A DNA stretch of 64,000 bases from Cohnella lupini. GTDB taxonomy: Bacteria; Bacillota; Bacilli; Paenibacillales; Paenibacillaceae. Below the pieces are notes generated by a model. That model did not search any database, had not been told where the DNA came from, and saw only the letters and a list, made by a program, of their open reading frames with translations. This document shows, one piece after another, positions 33,697 through 41,139 of the stretch; position 1 is the stretch's first letter, and each line of letters begins with the position of its first letter. The stretch is from contig NZ_QRDY01000018.1 of assembly GCF_003386205.1 (NCBI RefSeq), positions 43,796 to 107,795 on the forward strand, given 5' to 3'. The position numbers and the translations under genes were made by a program.

Positions 33697-34281
33697 ATGA
33701 GTTTCGTACCTATGGTTGTCGAGCAAACTAATCGAGGAGAACGGGCCTACGACATTTATTCCCGCTTACTCAAGGACAGAATCGTATTTCTAGGCACTCA
33801 GGTCAATGACGTGGTTGCCAACTCCATCATCGCGCAGTTGCTGTTCCTGGCAGCCGAAGATCCGGAAAAAGACATCCACTTATACATCAACAGCCCCGGC
33901 GGCTCCATCACTTCCGGAATGGCCATTTACGATACGATGCAGTTCATCAAGCCTGATGTATCTACGATCTGCGTCGGCATGGCCGCATCCATGGGAGCGT
34001 TCCTGCTAGCCGCAGGCGCCAAAGGCAAACGTTTCGCTCTTCCGAACAGCGAAGTCATGATTCACCAACCGCTCGGCGGAGCGGAAGGACAAGCGAGCGA
34101 TATCGAAATTCGCGCTCGCCGCATCCTTAAATTGCGCGATAAGTTAAACGGCATTCTTTCGGAGCGTACGGGCCAACCGCTTGAGCGCATCGAGAAAGAT
34201 ACGGACCGCGATAACTTCATGGAAGCCGAAGTCGCTAGAGAATACGGACTAATCGACAAAGTCATCGATAAAGTCACCTAA
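33697..34281 (+). CDS. clpP: ATP-dependent Clp protease proteolytic subunit
   Basis: 194 residues, normal length. Catalytic triad Ser98 (GMAASMGAF), His123 (VMIHQPLGG) and Asp172 (DTDRDNFM). ClpP forms the two-ring protease chamber that works with ClpX, ClpC or ClpE on misfolded, ssrA-tagged and regulatory proteins. ATG at 33697 after AGGAGGG. Monocistronic, with a CtsR-controlled promoter and a strong terminator. Confidence 0.98.
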   Translation: MSFVPMVVEQTNRGERAYDIYSRLLKDRIVFLGTQVNDVVANSIIAQLLFLAAEDPEKDIHLYINSPGGSITSGMAIYDTMQFIKPDVSTICVGMAASMGAFLLAAGAKGKRFALPNSEVMIHQPLGGAEGQASDIEIRARRILKLRDKLNGILSERTGQPLERIEKDTDRDNFMEAEVAREYGLIDKVIDKVT

Positions 34282-34290
34282 GGCAACAAC

Positions 34291-34336
34291 AGAAGAGTGC
34301 CTCCGTTCCCAAGAACGACGGCACTCTTCTTTTTAT
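34291..34336 (+). terminator. clpP terminator
   Basis: AGAAGAGTGCC / GGCACTCTTCT stem of eleven pairs with a longer loop, followed by TTTTATT. Confidence 0.92.
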
Positions 34337-34438
34337 TCCAAAAGACCACATACCACACTACGTAACTTTCGTCAACATAAATTCAAAACTTTGAATGCCC
34401 TCTCTGCTACGCGGACAATCCATGATATGCTGTTTTAT

Positions 34439-34458
34439 GAGGTAATACCATTTACCTC
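34439..34458 (+). other. Leader hairpin upstream of sda-like gene
   Basis: GAGGTAA / TTACCTC perfect seven-pair stem, 45 bases before the ribosome binding site of the next gene. A second possible pairing (CTCTT with AAGAG around 34475-34493) lies next to the ribosome binding site. No known riboswitch recognised, and no clear DnaA box. Confidence 0.4.
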
Positions 34459-34502
34459 CAATTCTAGTCATCTCTTAGGAACTCTGGAAGAGAGGGATTT
34501 TT

Positions 34503-34763
34503 ATGCCGGGACGGACCTATCCATATCTCGTGAACAAGCAGACCGAAGATTTAATGCCTTTCCGAAGCCCCAACGAAAGTCACATCGACATGGTGGCCGC
34601 TCGTCGGTTGAGCGATAAAGCATCTCTTCTTCGCCCGCTCAAGGACGAACATTTACTGGAAGTTTACAGGGAAGCTAAGAAAATGAACTTATCAGCTGAA
34701 TTCATCGAGTTGCTTGAAGAAGCGCTCTCTATTCGACAAATAAGTCACTACAGAGAAGCTTAA
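34503..34763 (+). CDS. sda: Sda-like sporulation checkpoint protein with N-terminal extension
   Basis: 86 residues, ATG at 34503 behind GAGAGGG. The C-terminal half LKDEHLLEVYREAKKMNL followed by SAEFIELLEEALSIR matches the two-helix hairpin of Sda (LSDELLIESYFKA...NRDFIELIENEI in Bacillus, from memory). Sda binds the dimerisation domain of sporulation kinases and blocks autophosphorylation when replication is disturbed. Bacillus Sda is about 46-52 residues; here 40 extra residues precede it. An internal ATG at 34590 would give a 57-residue form but lacks a ribosome binding site. Confidence 0.75.
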   Translation: MPGRTYPYLVNKQTEDLMPFRSPNESHIDMVAARRLSDKASLLRPLKDEHLLEVYREAKKMNLSAEFIELLEEALSIRQISHYREA

Positions 34764-34787
34764 TTATAGCGTTGCAATCCCTGCCTC

Positions 34788-34821
34788 AAACCGCCTCCTT
34801 CACAGGACGGCGGTTTATTTA
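34788..34821 (+). terminator. Terminator after sda-like gene
   Basis: AAACCGCC / GGCGGTTT stem followed by ATTTATTTC. Confidence 0.8.
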
Positions 34822-34842
34822 TTTCTATCCGAAACAACGCGC

Positions 34843-34877
34843 AAAAAGGCGAATCAGAGGATATCCTCCGATCCGCC
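34843..34877 (-). terminator. Terminator after SIMPL gene
   Basis: GGCGGATCGGAGGAT / ATCCTCTGATTCGCC long, nearly perfect stem followed by five T residues on the minus strand. Confidence 0.85.
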
Positions 34878-34912
34878 GCCGCGTACCTCGTACGCCCTCC
34901 GCACAAGCGGGT

Positions 34913-35689
34913 TTACTGCATTTCGTATTGCACCGTCACCTGCGCGCTTATTTCGATCTGGCCGGATTGAACCGACGTCGGAGCCGCTCCATCCGCCGCT
35001 TTCGCCATGCTCATCGACTCTGCCCTTGCGTATAGGATCGGATTGTCGGATACGTCTCCTTGCACGATGTTAACGACGCCTTTCAACTGACGTTTGGCCG
35101 AAGTTGCCAACACGCCTGCCTTCGCCGCCGCATTGTCCATCGCTTTCTTCATGGCGTCGAGCTCGTATTGGTCCTTTTTCTCCGTCGAGAATTGAACGCC
35201 ATCCAAACGGTTCGCGCCGGAAGCAGTCAATGCATCGAACAGCTTTCCGATCTCGGGAAGCTTGCGATAGGTTACCTGAATGGAATGTACCGCGACGTAA
35301 CCTTTAAGCACGCGACCATCCTTCTCCGTATAGTTGTATTCCGGCTGTACGTCTAGTCCGGTCGTCTTCACGTCTTTTTTATCGATCGCGAACTTCTCGT
35401 ACAATGTCTTCTCCACTCCGGCGAACGTGTCCGCATTCGCTTGCTGGGCTTCCGAAGCCTTCGCTCCGCGCGTTTCGACGGCCAAGTTCAAGTACGCGAC
35501 GTCCGGCTCCACCATGATCGAACCGGTCGCTCCCACCGTAACCGTGTACGCTGGCGTTGCAGCCGTGACGGCTGGCATAGATTCCGCTGACACCTCGCCG
35601 ACCTCCCCTCGTCCAAATCCGAACCAACCGATTACCGCTGCAGCCAAAACCACCGACAGCACTTGCAACGTTCGCTTGCGATTGTCCAT
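34913..35689 (-). CDS. SIMPL-domain (DUF541) exported protein
   Basis: 258 residues. An N-terminal hydrophobic helix (about 8-25) serves as signal or anchor. The remainder is the SIMPL/DUF541 domain: YTVTVGATGSIMVEPDVAY at its start, AYLNLAVETRGAKASEAQ, VKTTGLDVQPEYNY and ANRLDGVQFSTEKKDQ. These are oligomeric beta/alpha proteins found outside the cytoplasmic membrane in many bacteria and linked to stress; the biochemical role is unclear. The gene is single, ending in a strong terminator. Confidence 0.9.
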   Translation of the reverse strand: MDNRKRTLQVLSVVLAAAVIGWFGFGRGEVGEVSAESMPAVTAATPAYTVTVGATGSIMVEPDVAYLNLAVETRGAKASEAQQANADTFAGVEKTLYEKFAIDKKDVKTTGLDVQPEYNYTEKDGRVLKGYVAVHSIQVTYRKLPEIGKLFDALTASGANRLDGVQFSTEKKDQYELDAMKKAMDNAAAKAGVLATSAKRQLKGVVNIVQGDVSDNPILYARAESMSMAKAADGAAPTSVQSGQIEISAQVTVQYEMQ

Positions 35690-35773
35690 AACCCAAACCC
35701 CTTTCGAGTATATGACCTGCCCCCTTATGACGTAATTATTATCCCAAAGGTTTCATTTTCTCCCACATAAATG

Positions 35774-35797
35774 CAAAAAGCTCCCCTTAGGGAGCCC
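35774..35797 (-). terminator. Terminator after HPr/Crh-like gene
   Basis: GGCTCCCTAAGGGGAGC hairpin followed by five T residues on the minus strand; it closes the rapZ-yvcK-whiA-HPr cluster. Confidence 0.9.
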
Positions 35798-35810
35798 CAT
35801 GCGAAGGTAA

Positions 35811-36080
35811 CTATTGGTTCTCAAGCTCTTCTTTGCTTACAAGCTGCACTAAAGCGGTTACAGCTTGCTCTGCGTAGGAACCTTCCGCGCTGATCGCGAC
35901 TTCCGTACCGGAGCTGATCGCCAAGCTCATGATACCCATGATGCTTTTCGCGTTAACTTTCTTGTCATCCTTCTCCACGAAGACGTCGGAGGAGAATTTA
36001 TTGGCTTCTTGCACGAATAGTGCCGCCGGTCTGGCGTGAAGACCCGTTTTAAGCCGAACTACCACCGGCTGTCTCGTCAT
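35811..36080 (-). CDS. HPr-family protein in the crh position, retaining His15
   Basis: 89 residues. In the gene order rapZ-yvcK-whiA-(this) it occupies the place of Bacillus crh, and its sequence around ARPAALFVQEANKFSSDVF is Crh-like. However, residue 15 is His (GLHARPA), the PTS phosphoacceptor, where Bacillus Crh has Gln. Ser46 in NAKSIMGIMSL, the HprK site, is also present. So it could act both in sugar transport and as the P-Ser co-repressor with CcpA. Whether it is the only HPr of the organism cannot be told here. HprK is encoded at 58.6 kb. Confidence 0.92.
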   Translation of the reverse strand: MTRQPVVVRLKTGLHARPAALFVQEANKFSSDVFVEKDDKKVNAKSIMGIMSLAISSGTEVAISAEGSYAEQAVTALVQLVSKEELENQ

Positions 36081-36181
36081 GGACCGGATACCCCCTATCT
36101 TTGTTCGTCCCGCTACCCGGGACCCCCGTGCTACAGTTTCTTAACTATTATACCATTGATGTCAACAAATACGCTATACGG

Positions 36182-37117
36182 TTATGCTCCGCCATTCCGG
36201 ATTTTTTCAGCCCATTCGTCAAGCTTCCTCAGCCGGTGATTTACCCCCGATTTACTGACTTGACCCTTGAGCAAATCCCCGACTTCCTTTAGGTTGATAT
36301 CCGGATGCTGAAGCCTTACTTCCGCGACCTCGCGCAGTTTATCGGGAAGATTGTTCAGGCCGACTTCTCTAACGAGCAGCTTGATATTATCGATTTGCCT
36401 TACTGCCGCCCCGATCGTTTTGTTCAGATTCGCCGTCTCGCAATTCACGATCCGGTTAACGGAATTGCGCATGTCCCGCATAATGCGAACGTCCTCGAAC
36501 TTGAACAAAGCCTGATGGGCGCCTATAATGCTCAGAAATTCGATGATTTTCTCGCCCTCTTTAATATAGAGGATAAATCCCTTCTTGCGTTCGATAAATC
36601 TCGCGTTCAAATGAAATTTATTCGCAAGATCCACCAGCGCCTGACAATGCTCCTCGTACATCGACGCGATCTCCAGATGGTAAGATGAGCCTTCCGGATT
36701 GTTGACGGAGCCTCCTGCCAGAAAAGCGCCGCGTAGATAAGCTTTCTTGCAGCACGGCTTGCGCACTAGCTCCTTGTCGATGCTCGGATGGAACAAGAAC
36801 CCTTCCGAGACGATGGACAGATCGTTCAGGATAGCTTCCGCGCCGGCAGGCACGCGGACGACGTACACGTTGTTTTTCTTAAGACGCATTTTTTTGCGAA
36901 CGAGAAGTTCGGTCACTACGGTAAAATGTCGCTTGAGAAGGGTGTACATCCGGCGCGAAATCGCGGCATTCTCGGTAGCGATATCCAATACGACCCGCTT
37001 ATTGGTCAGGGAGATCGTACCGTTCATCCGGATCAACGCCGACAATTCCGCTTTCTCGCAGCAATGGTCGGATTCGAGCATTGTCAGTTCTTTTTTCGTA
37101 AGTGCCGCGAACGACAT
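36182..37117 (-). CDS. whiA: WhiA-type DNA-binding protein
   Basis: 311 residues: degenerate LAGLIDADG-type N-terminal domain (YLRGAFLAGGSVNNPEGSYH region near residues 128-145) and C-terminal helix-turn-helix (VRLQHPDINLKEVGDLL, then KSGVNHRLRKLDE). WhiA is a nucleoid-associated protein that affects cell division and, in actinomycetes, sporulation; in Bacillus it is not a simple repressor. ATG at 37117 behind AGGGTGA, six bases after yvcK. Confidence 0.96.
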   Translation of the reverse strand: MSFAALTKKELTMLESDHCCEKAELSALIRMNGTISLTNKRVVLDIATENAAISRRMYTLLKRHFTVVTELLVRKKMRLKKNNVYVVRVPAGAEAILNDLSIVSEGFLFHPSIDKELVRKPCCKKAYLRGAFLAGGSVNNPEGSSYHLEIASMYEEHCQALVDLANKFHLNARFIERKKGFILYIKEGEKIIEFLSIIGAHQALFKFEDVRIMRDMRNSVNRIVNCETANLNKTIGAAVRQIDNIKLLVREVGLNNLPDKLREVAEVRLQHPDINLKEVGDLLKGQVSKSGVNHRLRKLDEWAEKIRNGGA

Positions 37118-37123
37118 GCTTAT

Positions 37124-38107
37124 TCACCCTTTCCGCAACATCCAATCTTCGACCAGATGATAAATATGATCGCTAAGCTTGGCAGCGTCGTGCCGTAAAT
37201 AGGTTCTAAAAAGCACAAGCGTATCCGCTATTACCTTATATCCGCGTTTGGTTACCTCGTCTAGATCCAAATGCACCGCCGTCGAACCTTGTTCGGCATA
37301 GAGGCTCTGCACCTGAGGAGGAATTTCTCCGTCGTTCACGATCACGTAATCGAATAGATGATGGCCGATATGAGCGTGAACCGCCGCCAAATGGTCGCTC
37401 ACGGAATAATTATCGGTTTCGCCGGGCTGCGTCATCACGTTGCAGACGAACAGCTTCACCGCATCCGACTGGATGATGGCTTCCGCAAGCTTCGGTACGA
37501 TCAAATTAGGAATAATACTCGTATACAAGCTTCCCGGCCCTATGAGTATCGCGTCCGCCTCGCGTAGAGCTTGAACGGCTTCCGGCAACGCCTCGACGTC
37601 GGCGGGCTCTAGGAACACCTTGCGGATAGCCAAGCCCGATTTCGGAATCGTGGATTCCCCCACGACGATCGAGCCGTCTTCCATCTCGGCCTTCAGCACG
37701 ATGGCTTGATTAGCAGCCGGCAGAACCCTGCCCCGCACCGCGAATATGCGACTCAACTCCGTAACGCCGGTAACGAAATCTCCGGTAATATCGGTCATCG
37801 CAGCGAGAATAAGATTCCCGAGACTATGCCCCGCTAATCCGGTACCGTTGCTGAATCTATACTTCAGAACCTCGGCGAGCAACGGCTCGGTGTCCGCAAG
37901 AGCGGATAACACGTTGCGGATATCCCCCGGAGGGGGGATCTGCAACTCTTCGCGTAGAATGCCGGAGCTTCCTCCATCATCGGCGACCGTAACGATGGCC
38001 GTAATGTCCAGAGGCTTCTGCTTCAGACCGCGAAGCATGACGGACAGCCCCGTACCTCCGCCGATGACGACGATCCGCGGTTTGCGGGCGAGATTAGGTT
38101 GTATCAT
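37124..38107 (-). CDS. yvcK: YvcK/GlmR gluconeogenesis factor (CofD-like)
   Basis: 327 residues from ATG at 38107, with GAGGTGGAG upstream; GTG at 38116 is an alternative. The CofD-like fold shows VIGGGTGLSVMLRGLK at the N-terminus, TVADDGGSSGILRE, PPPGDIRNVLSALAD and AILIGPGSLYTSIIPNL. In Bacillus the protein binds UDP-GlcNAc and is needed for growth on gluconeogenic carbon and for normal cell-wall synthesis through GlmS. Tightly packed between rapZ and whiA. Confidence 0.95.
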   Translation of the reverse strand: MIQPNLARKPRIVVIGGGTGLSVMLRGLKQKPLDITAIVTVADDGGSSGILREELQIPPPGDIRNVLSALADTEPLLAEVLKYRFSNGTGLAGHSLGNLILAAMTDITGDFVTGVTELSRIFAVRGRVLPAANQAIVLKAEMEDGSIVVGESTIPKSGLAIRKVFLEPADVEALPEAVQALREADAILIGPGSLYTSIIPNLIVPKLAEAIIQSDAVKLFVCNVMTQPGETDNYSVSDHLAAVHAHIGHHLFDYVIVNDGEIPPQVQSLYAEQGSTAVHLDLDEVTKRGYKVIADTLVLFRTYLRHDAAKLSDHIYHLVEDWMLRKG

Positions 38108-38117
38108 CGTCTCCACC

Positions 38118-39008
38118 TCAGCTTTGCCGATCGCGATCGGAATCGCGATGGCTCACTCGCACCGATTCGGTGTCGCTCGAGCCTAACCTTCGTCCTAAAT
38201 ATTCGGCCAAAGCGACGGAACGGTGCTTTCCTCCGGTGCACCCGATTCCGATCACGACCTGGCTCTTGCCTTCTTTATGATATAACGGTATTAAATATTG
38301 TAACATATCCAGCAACTTGGTCAGGAAGGTTTGCGTTTCCGGCCACTTCATGACATAGTCATACACTTCGGGATCAACTCCGGTCTTAGGCCGAAGACTG
38401 TCCACGTAATGCGGATTCGGTAGAAAACGCACGTCGAAGATTAAATCCGCATCGATCGGAACCCCGTACTTAAATCCGAACGAAGTCACGTTAATCGAGA
38501 TATTATTGCGATCAAGGTTCGTGAACCGCCCGATAATCTTCTCCTTCAGGGCAGCCGGCTTAAGACTGCTTGTGTCGATAACCTGAGTAGCCCAGCCCTT
38601 CAAGTCCTCCAGCAGCTTCCGCTCCAAGTGAATCCCGTCCAGCGGCAAGCCGTCCGGAGCAAGAGGGTGCCTGCGCCGGCTCTCCTTGTACCGTTGCACA
38701 AGAATGGAATCCGTCGCATCCAAGAAAAGAATTTCGTAATGAATCGTGTAATGCTCGCGAATGTGATTAAGAGATTCCGATAGCGCGGTAAAAAACTCGC
38801 GCCCGCGCAAATCGATAACCAATGCCACTTTAGCGATCCGGCCTTGCGACTGTTCAATCAACTCAGCGAACTTAGGAATGAGTACGGGCGGTAGATTATC
38901 GACGCAGAAAAAACCCAAATCCTCTAAGCTCTGCACCGCGATCGTCTTTCCCGCGCCCGACATCCCCGTAATGATGACTAGCGTCGGCTGTGTCGTAATC
39001 GTATCCAT
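38118..39008 (-). CDS. rapZ: RapZ/YvcJ nucleotide-binding protein
   Basis: 296 residues from ATG at 39008 behind GGGAGGGGG. Walker A GMSGAGKT near residue 17, then FFCVDNLPPVLIPKFAELIE, LDATDSILVQRYKESRRRHPL, and the C-terminal domain with GCTGGKHRSVALAEYL. In E. coli RapZ steers decay of GlmZ RNA; in Bacillus YvcJ hydrolyses nucleotides and affects competence. A serine/arginine/aspartate-rich tail (SHRDSDRDRQS) is added at the end. Confidence 0.95.
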   Translation of the reverse strand: MDTITTQPTLVIITGMSGAGKTIAVQSLEDLGFFCVDNLPPVLIPKFAELIEQSQGRIAKVALVIDLRGREFFTALSESLNHIREHYTIHYEILFLDATDSILVQRYKESRRRHPLAPDGLPLDGIHLERKLLEDLKGWATQVIDTSSLKPAALKEKIIGRFTNLDRNNISINVTSFGFKYGVPIDADLIFDVRFLPNPHYVDSLRPKTGVDPEVYDYVMKWPETQTFLTKLLDMLQYLIPLYHKEGKSQVVIGIGCTGGKHRSVALAEYLGRRLGSSDTESVRVSHRDSDRDRQS

Positions 39009-39093
39009 GCTTTCCCCCCTCCCAGTGACCATCAAGCAATAAAGACTAAGTCGTCACTCTGAACAACCGATGTCGATATTTCGTAGTTGAAAC

Positions 39094-39138
39094 GAAAGAA
39101 CGCCCGACCCGCGTCGATTAGCTGCGGAGCCGAGCGTT
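39094..39138 (-). terminator. Possible terminator after glucokinase gene
   Basis: AACGCTCGG and TCGGGCGTT pair across a long loop and are followed by CTTTCG on the minus strand. Imperfect, so weak. Confidence 0.4.
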
Positions 39139-39146
39139 TGCTTCAA

Positions 39147-40100
39147 TTATGCTCGAAGGAACAAGCCCGCTGCTCCGACGACGCCCGCGTTATTGCCCAA
39201 CTCCGCAGCTACGATCTCAACGCCTTCCCGTGCATTGCCCGGCGTTAACTTATGGAATACTTCCCGGATTTGTTCGAACAGGAACTCTCCGGCCTTGCTG
39301 ACTCCGCCGCCGACGATGAACCGTTGCGGATTCACGACCACCGCTACCGCCGCCATCGATTTACCTAAATAGAAGGCTGCCCTGGTGACGATCCGCTGCG
39401 ATACTTCGTCACCGCTCTTCGCTGCATCGAATACGTCCTTAGCGGTAATCTCTTCCTCGATCATAGCAAGCGAAGTCTTATCCCCGCGAGCTACCGCGTC
39501 GTTAGCCATGCGGATGATTCCCGTCCCGGACGATACTGTCTCCAAGCAGCCCATTTTACCGCAGCCGCATTGAATGGCTTCCAGATCGGGCACGATCGAC
39601 ATATGACCCAGCTCTCCCGCCATACCCGAGAACCCTTCGATCAACCGGTTGTGCAGGATGATCCCCCCGCCGACTCCGGTGCCTAGCGTATAGCATACGC
39701 AATGGGGAATGCCTTTGCCCGCGCCGCCCCACGCTTCGCCTAGAGCAGCCACGTTGGCATCGTTATTAATCTTGACCGGTTTGCCGATCTTCTCTTCCAT
39801 GATTGCCTTCACGGGAACATTCTTGAAAGGAAGATTAGGCGAGAAGTTAATCACTCCCGCGGGAATATCCAGAAAACCGGCGATTCCGATTCCGACGCCG
39901 GCTAAGGCATTCCACTCGGGAGTTCCCGGAGGTACGAGCTCCTTGACATAGGCCGCAATGTTGGATAACACGGCGTCCGCTCCATCGGCGGCTTGCGTTG
40001 GCCCTTCATACGTACGGAGCAATTCCCCATCCGCGTTGCACAAGCCGACTTTAATGGCGGTTCCACCTAAATCAACGCCTACGAACAACGATTCTGACAT
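39147..40100 (-). CDS. glk: ROK-family glucokinase
   Basis: 317 residues from ATG at 40100 with GAGGTG upstream. ATP-binding GVDLGGTAIKVGL at the N-terminus, catalytic Asp in INNDANVAALGEA, and the ROK zinc cluster CGCGKMGCLETVSSGTGI (preceded by a His in GELGHMS). Phosphorylates glucose to glucose 6-phosphate, feeding the glycolytic operon of the window. Lies between trxB and rapZ, an order shared with other Paenibacillaceae as far as I recall. Confidence 0.93.
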   Translation of the reverse strand: MSESLFVGVDLGGTAIKVGLCNADGELLRTYEGPTQAADGADAVLSNIAAYVKELVPPGTPEWNALAGVGIGIAGFLDIPAGVINFSPNLPFKNVPVKAIMEEKIGKPVKINNDANVAALGEAWGGAGKGIPHCVCYTLGTGVGGGIILHNRLIEGFSGMAGELGHMSIVPDLEAIQCGCGKMGCLETVSSGTGIIRMANDAVARGDKTSLAMIEEEITAKDVFDAAKSGDEVSQRIVTRAAFYLGKSMAAVAVVVNPQRFIVGGGVSKAGEFLFEQIREVFHKLTPGNAREGVEIVAAELGNNAGVVGAAGLFLRA

Positions 40101-40141
40101 GATAGTCGACACCTCATAAGGAATAATATTGGTTGCTGATA

Positions 40142-41092
40142 TTAAGAAAGTGATTGGCTCCAATCGTGTACCATCGAGCCTTCCAGGAACTTCTCGCAAT
40201 CAAGCGCGGCCATGCAGCCGCTGCCGGCAGCCGTAATCGCTTGGCGATATTTGTGGTCCTGTACGTCTCCGCACGCGAAGATTCCCGGCACGTTCGTCTC
40301 CGTCGTTCCCGGAGTCACCTTAATGTAGCCGAGTTCGTCCATCTCGATCTGATTGTCCAAGAACTTCGTGTTAGGCGTGTGCCCGATCGCAACGAACAAG
40401 CCTTGCGTATCGATGATCTCTTCTTTTCCGGTCGCGTTGTCGAGGACTTTAAGCCCAGTAACGCCCATAGGGCCGGCAACGACTTCGATCGGAGTTTTAT
40501 TCAAGCCCCACAAAATTTTATTGTTTTCGCGGGCGCGATCCTGCATGATTTTGGAAGCTCTCATCTCGTCGCGGCGATGAACCAGAGTGACCTCGGATGC
40601 GAAACGAGTCAGGAAGCTCGCTTCCTCCATGGCCGAGTCTCCGCCACCTACGACGATGATTTTCTTGCCGCGGAAGAAAAATCCGTCGCACGTCGCGCAA
40701 GTACTGACGCCGCGTCCCACGTTATCCCTTTCGCCCGGGATGCCCATGTATTTCGCGGATGCTCCCGTAGAGATGATCAAGGTTTCGGCTTGCAACGTTT
40801 CTCCGCCCTCCAACGAGAGAGTGAACGGACGTTTGGACGTATCGACCGTGTTGATCCAACCCGTACGGAACTCCGCGCCGAAGCGTTCCGCTTGCTTGCG
40901 CATGTTCGCCATAAGGTCCGGTCCCATGATGCCTTCCGGGAAACCCGGGAAATTCTCGACTTCCGTGGTGGTCGTCAATTGGCCGCCCGGCTCAGGGCCT
41001 TCAATGACGAGCGGGGACAAGTTCGCCCGCGCTAAATAAATGGCCGCCGTTAATCCGGCAGGGCCTGTTCCGATAACAATCGTTTTATGCAT
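40142..41092 (-). CDS. trxB: Thioredoxin reductase
   Basis: 316 residues. FAD site GTGPAGLTAAIYLAR, redox pair Cys132 and Cys135 in STCATCDGFF, NADPH site VVGGGDSAMEEASFL with HRRDEMRAS, and C-terminal GIFACGDVQDHKYRQAITAA. Keeps thioredoxin reduced. Next to a TPR protein as in Bacillus (yvcD-trxB). Confidence 0.97.
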   Translation of the reverse strand: MHKTIVIGTGPAGLTAAIYLARANLSPLVIEGPEPGGQLTTTTEVENFPGFPEGIMGPDLMANMRKQAERFGAEFRTGWINTVDTSKRPFTLSLEGGETLQAETLIISTGASAKYMGIPGERDNVGRGVSTCATCDGFFFRGKKIIVVGGGDSAMEEASFLTRFASEVTLVHRRDEMRASKIMQDRARENNKILWGLNKTPIEVVAGPMGVTGLKVLDNATGKEEIIDTQGLFVAIGHTPNTKFLDNQIEMDELGYIKVTPGTTETNVPGIFACGDVQDHKYRQAITAAGSGCMAALDCEKFLEGSMVHDWSQSLS

Positions 41093-41139
41093 TTACATTT
41101 CCTCCTATTGTGCAATCGACTGCGGATTTTTACGATCAA

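Noticed and set aside
32820..33700. CRISPR array considered for the regularly repeated sequence
   Set aside because: The units are contiguous 51-bp repeats with no unique spacers, and no cas genes are present.
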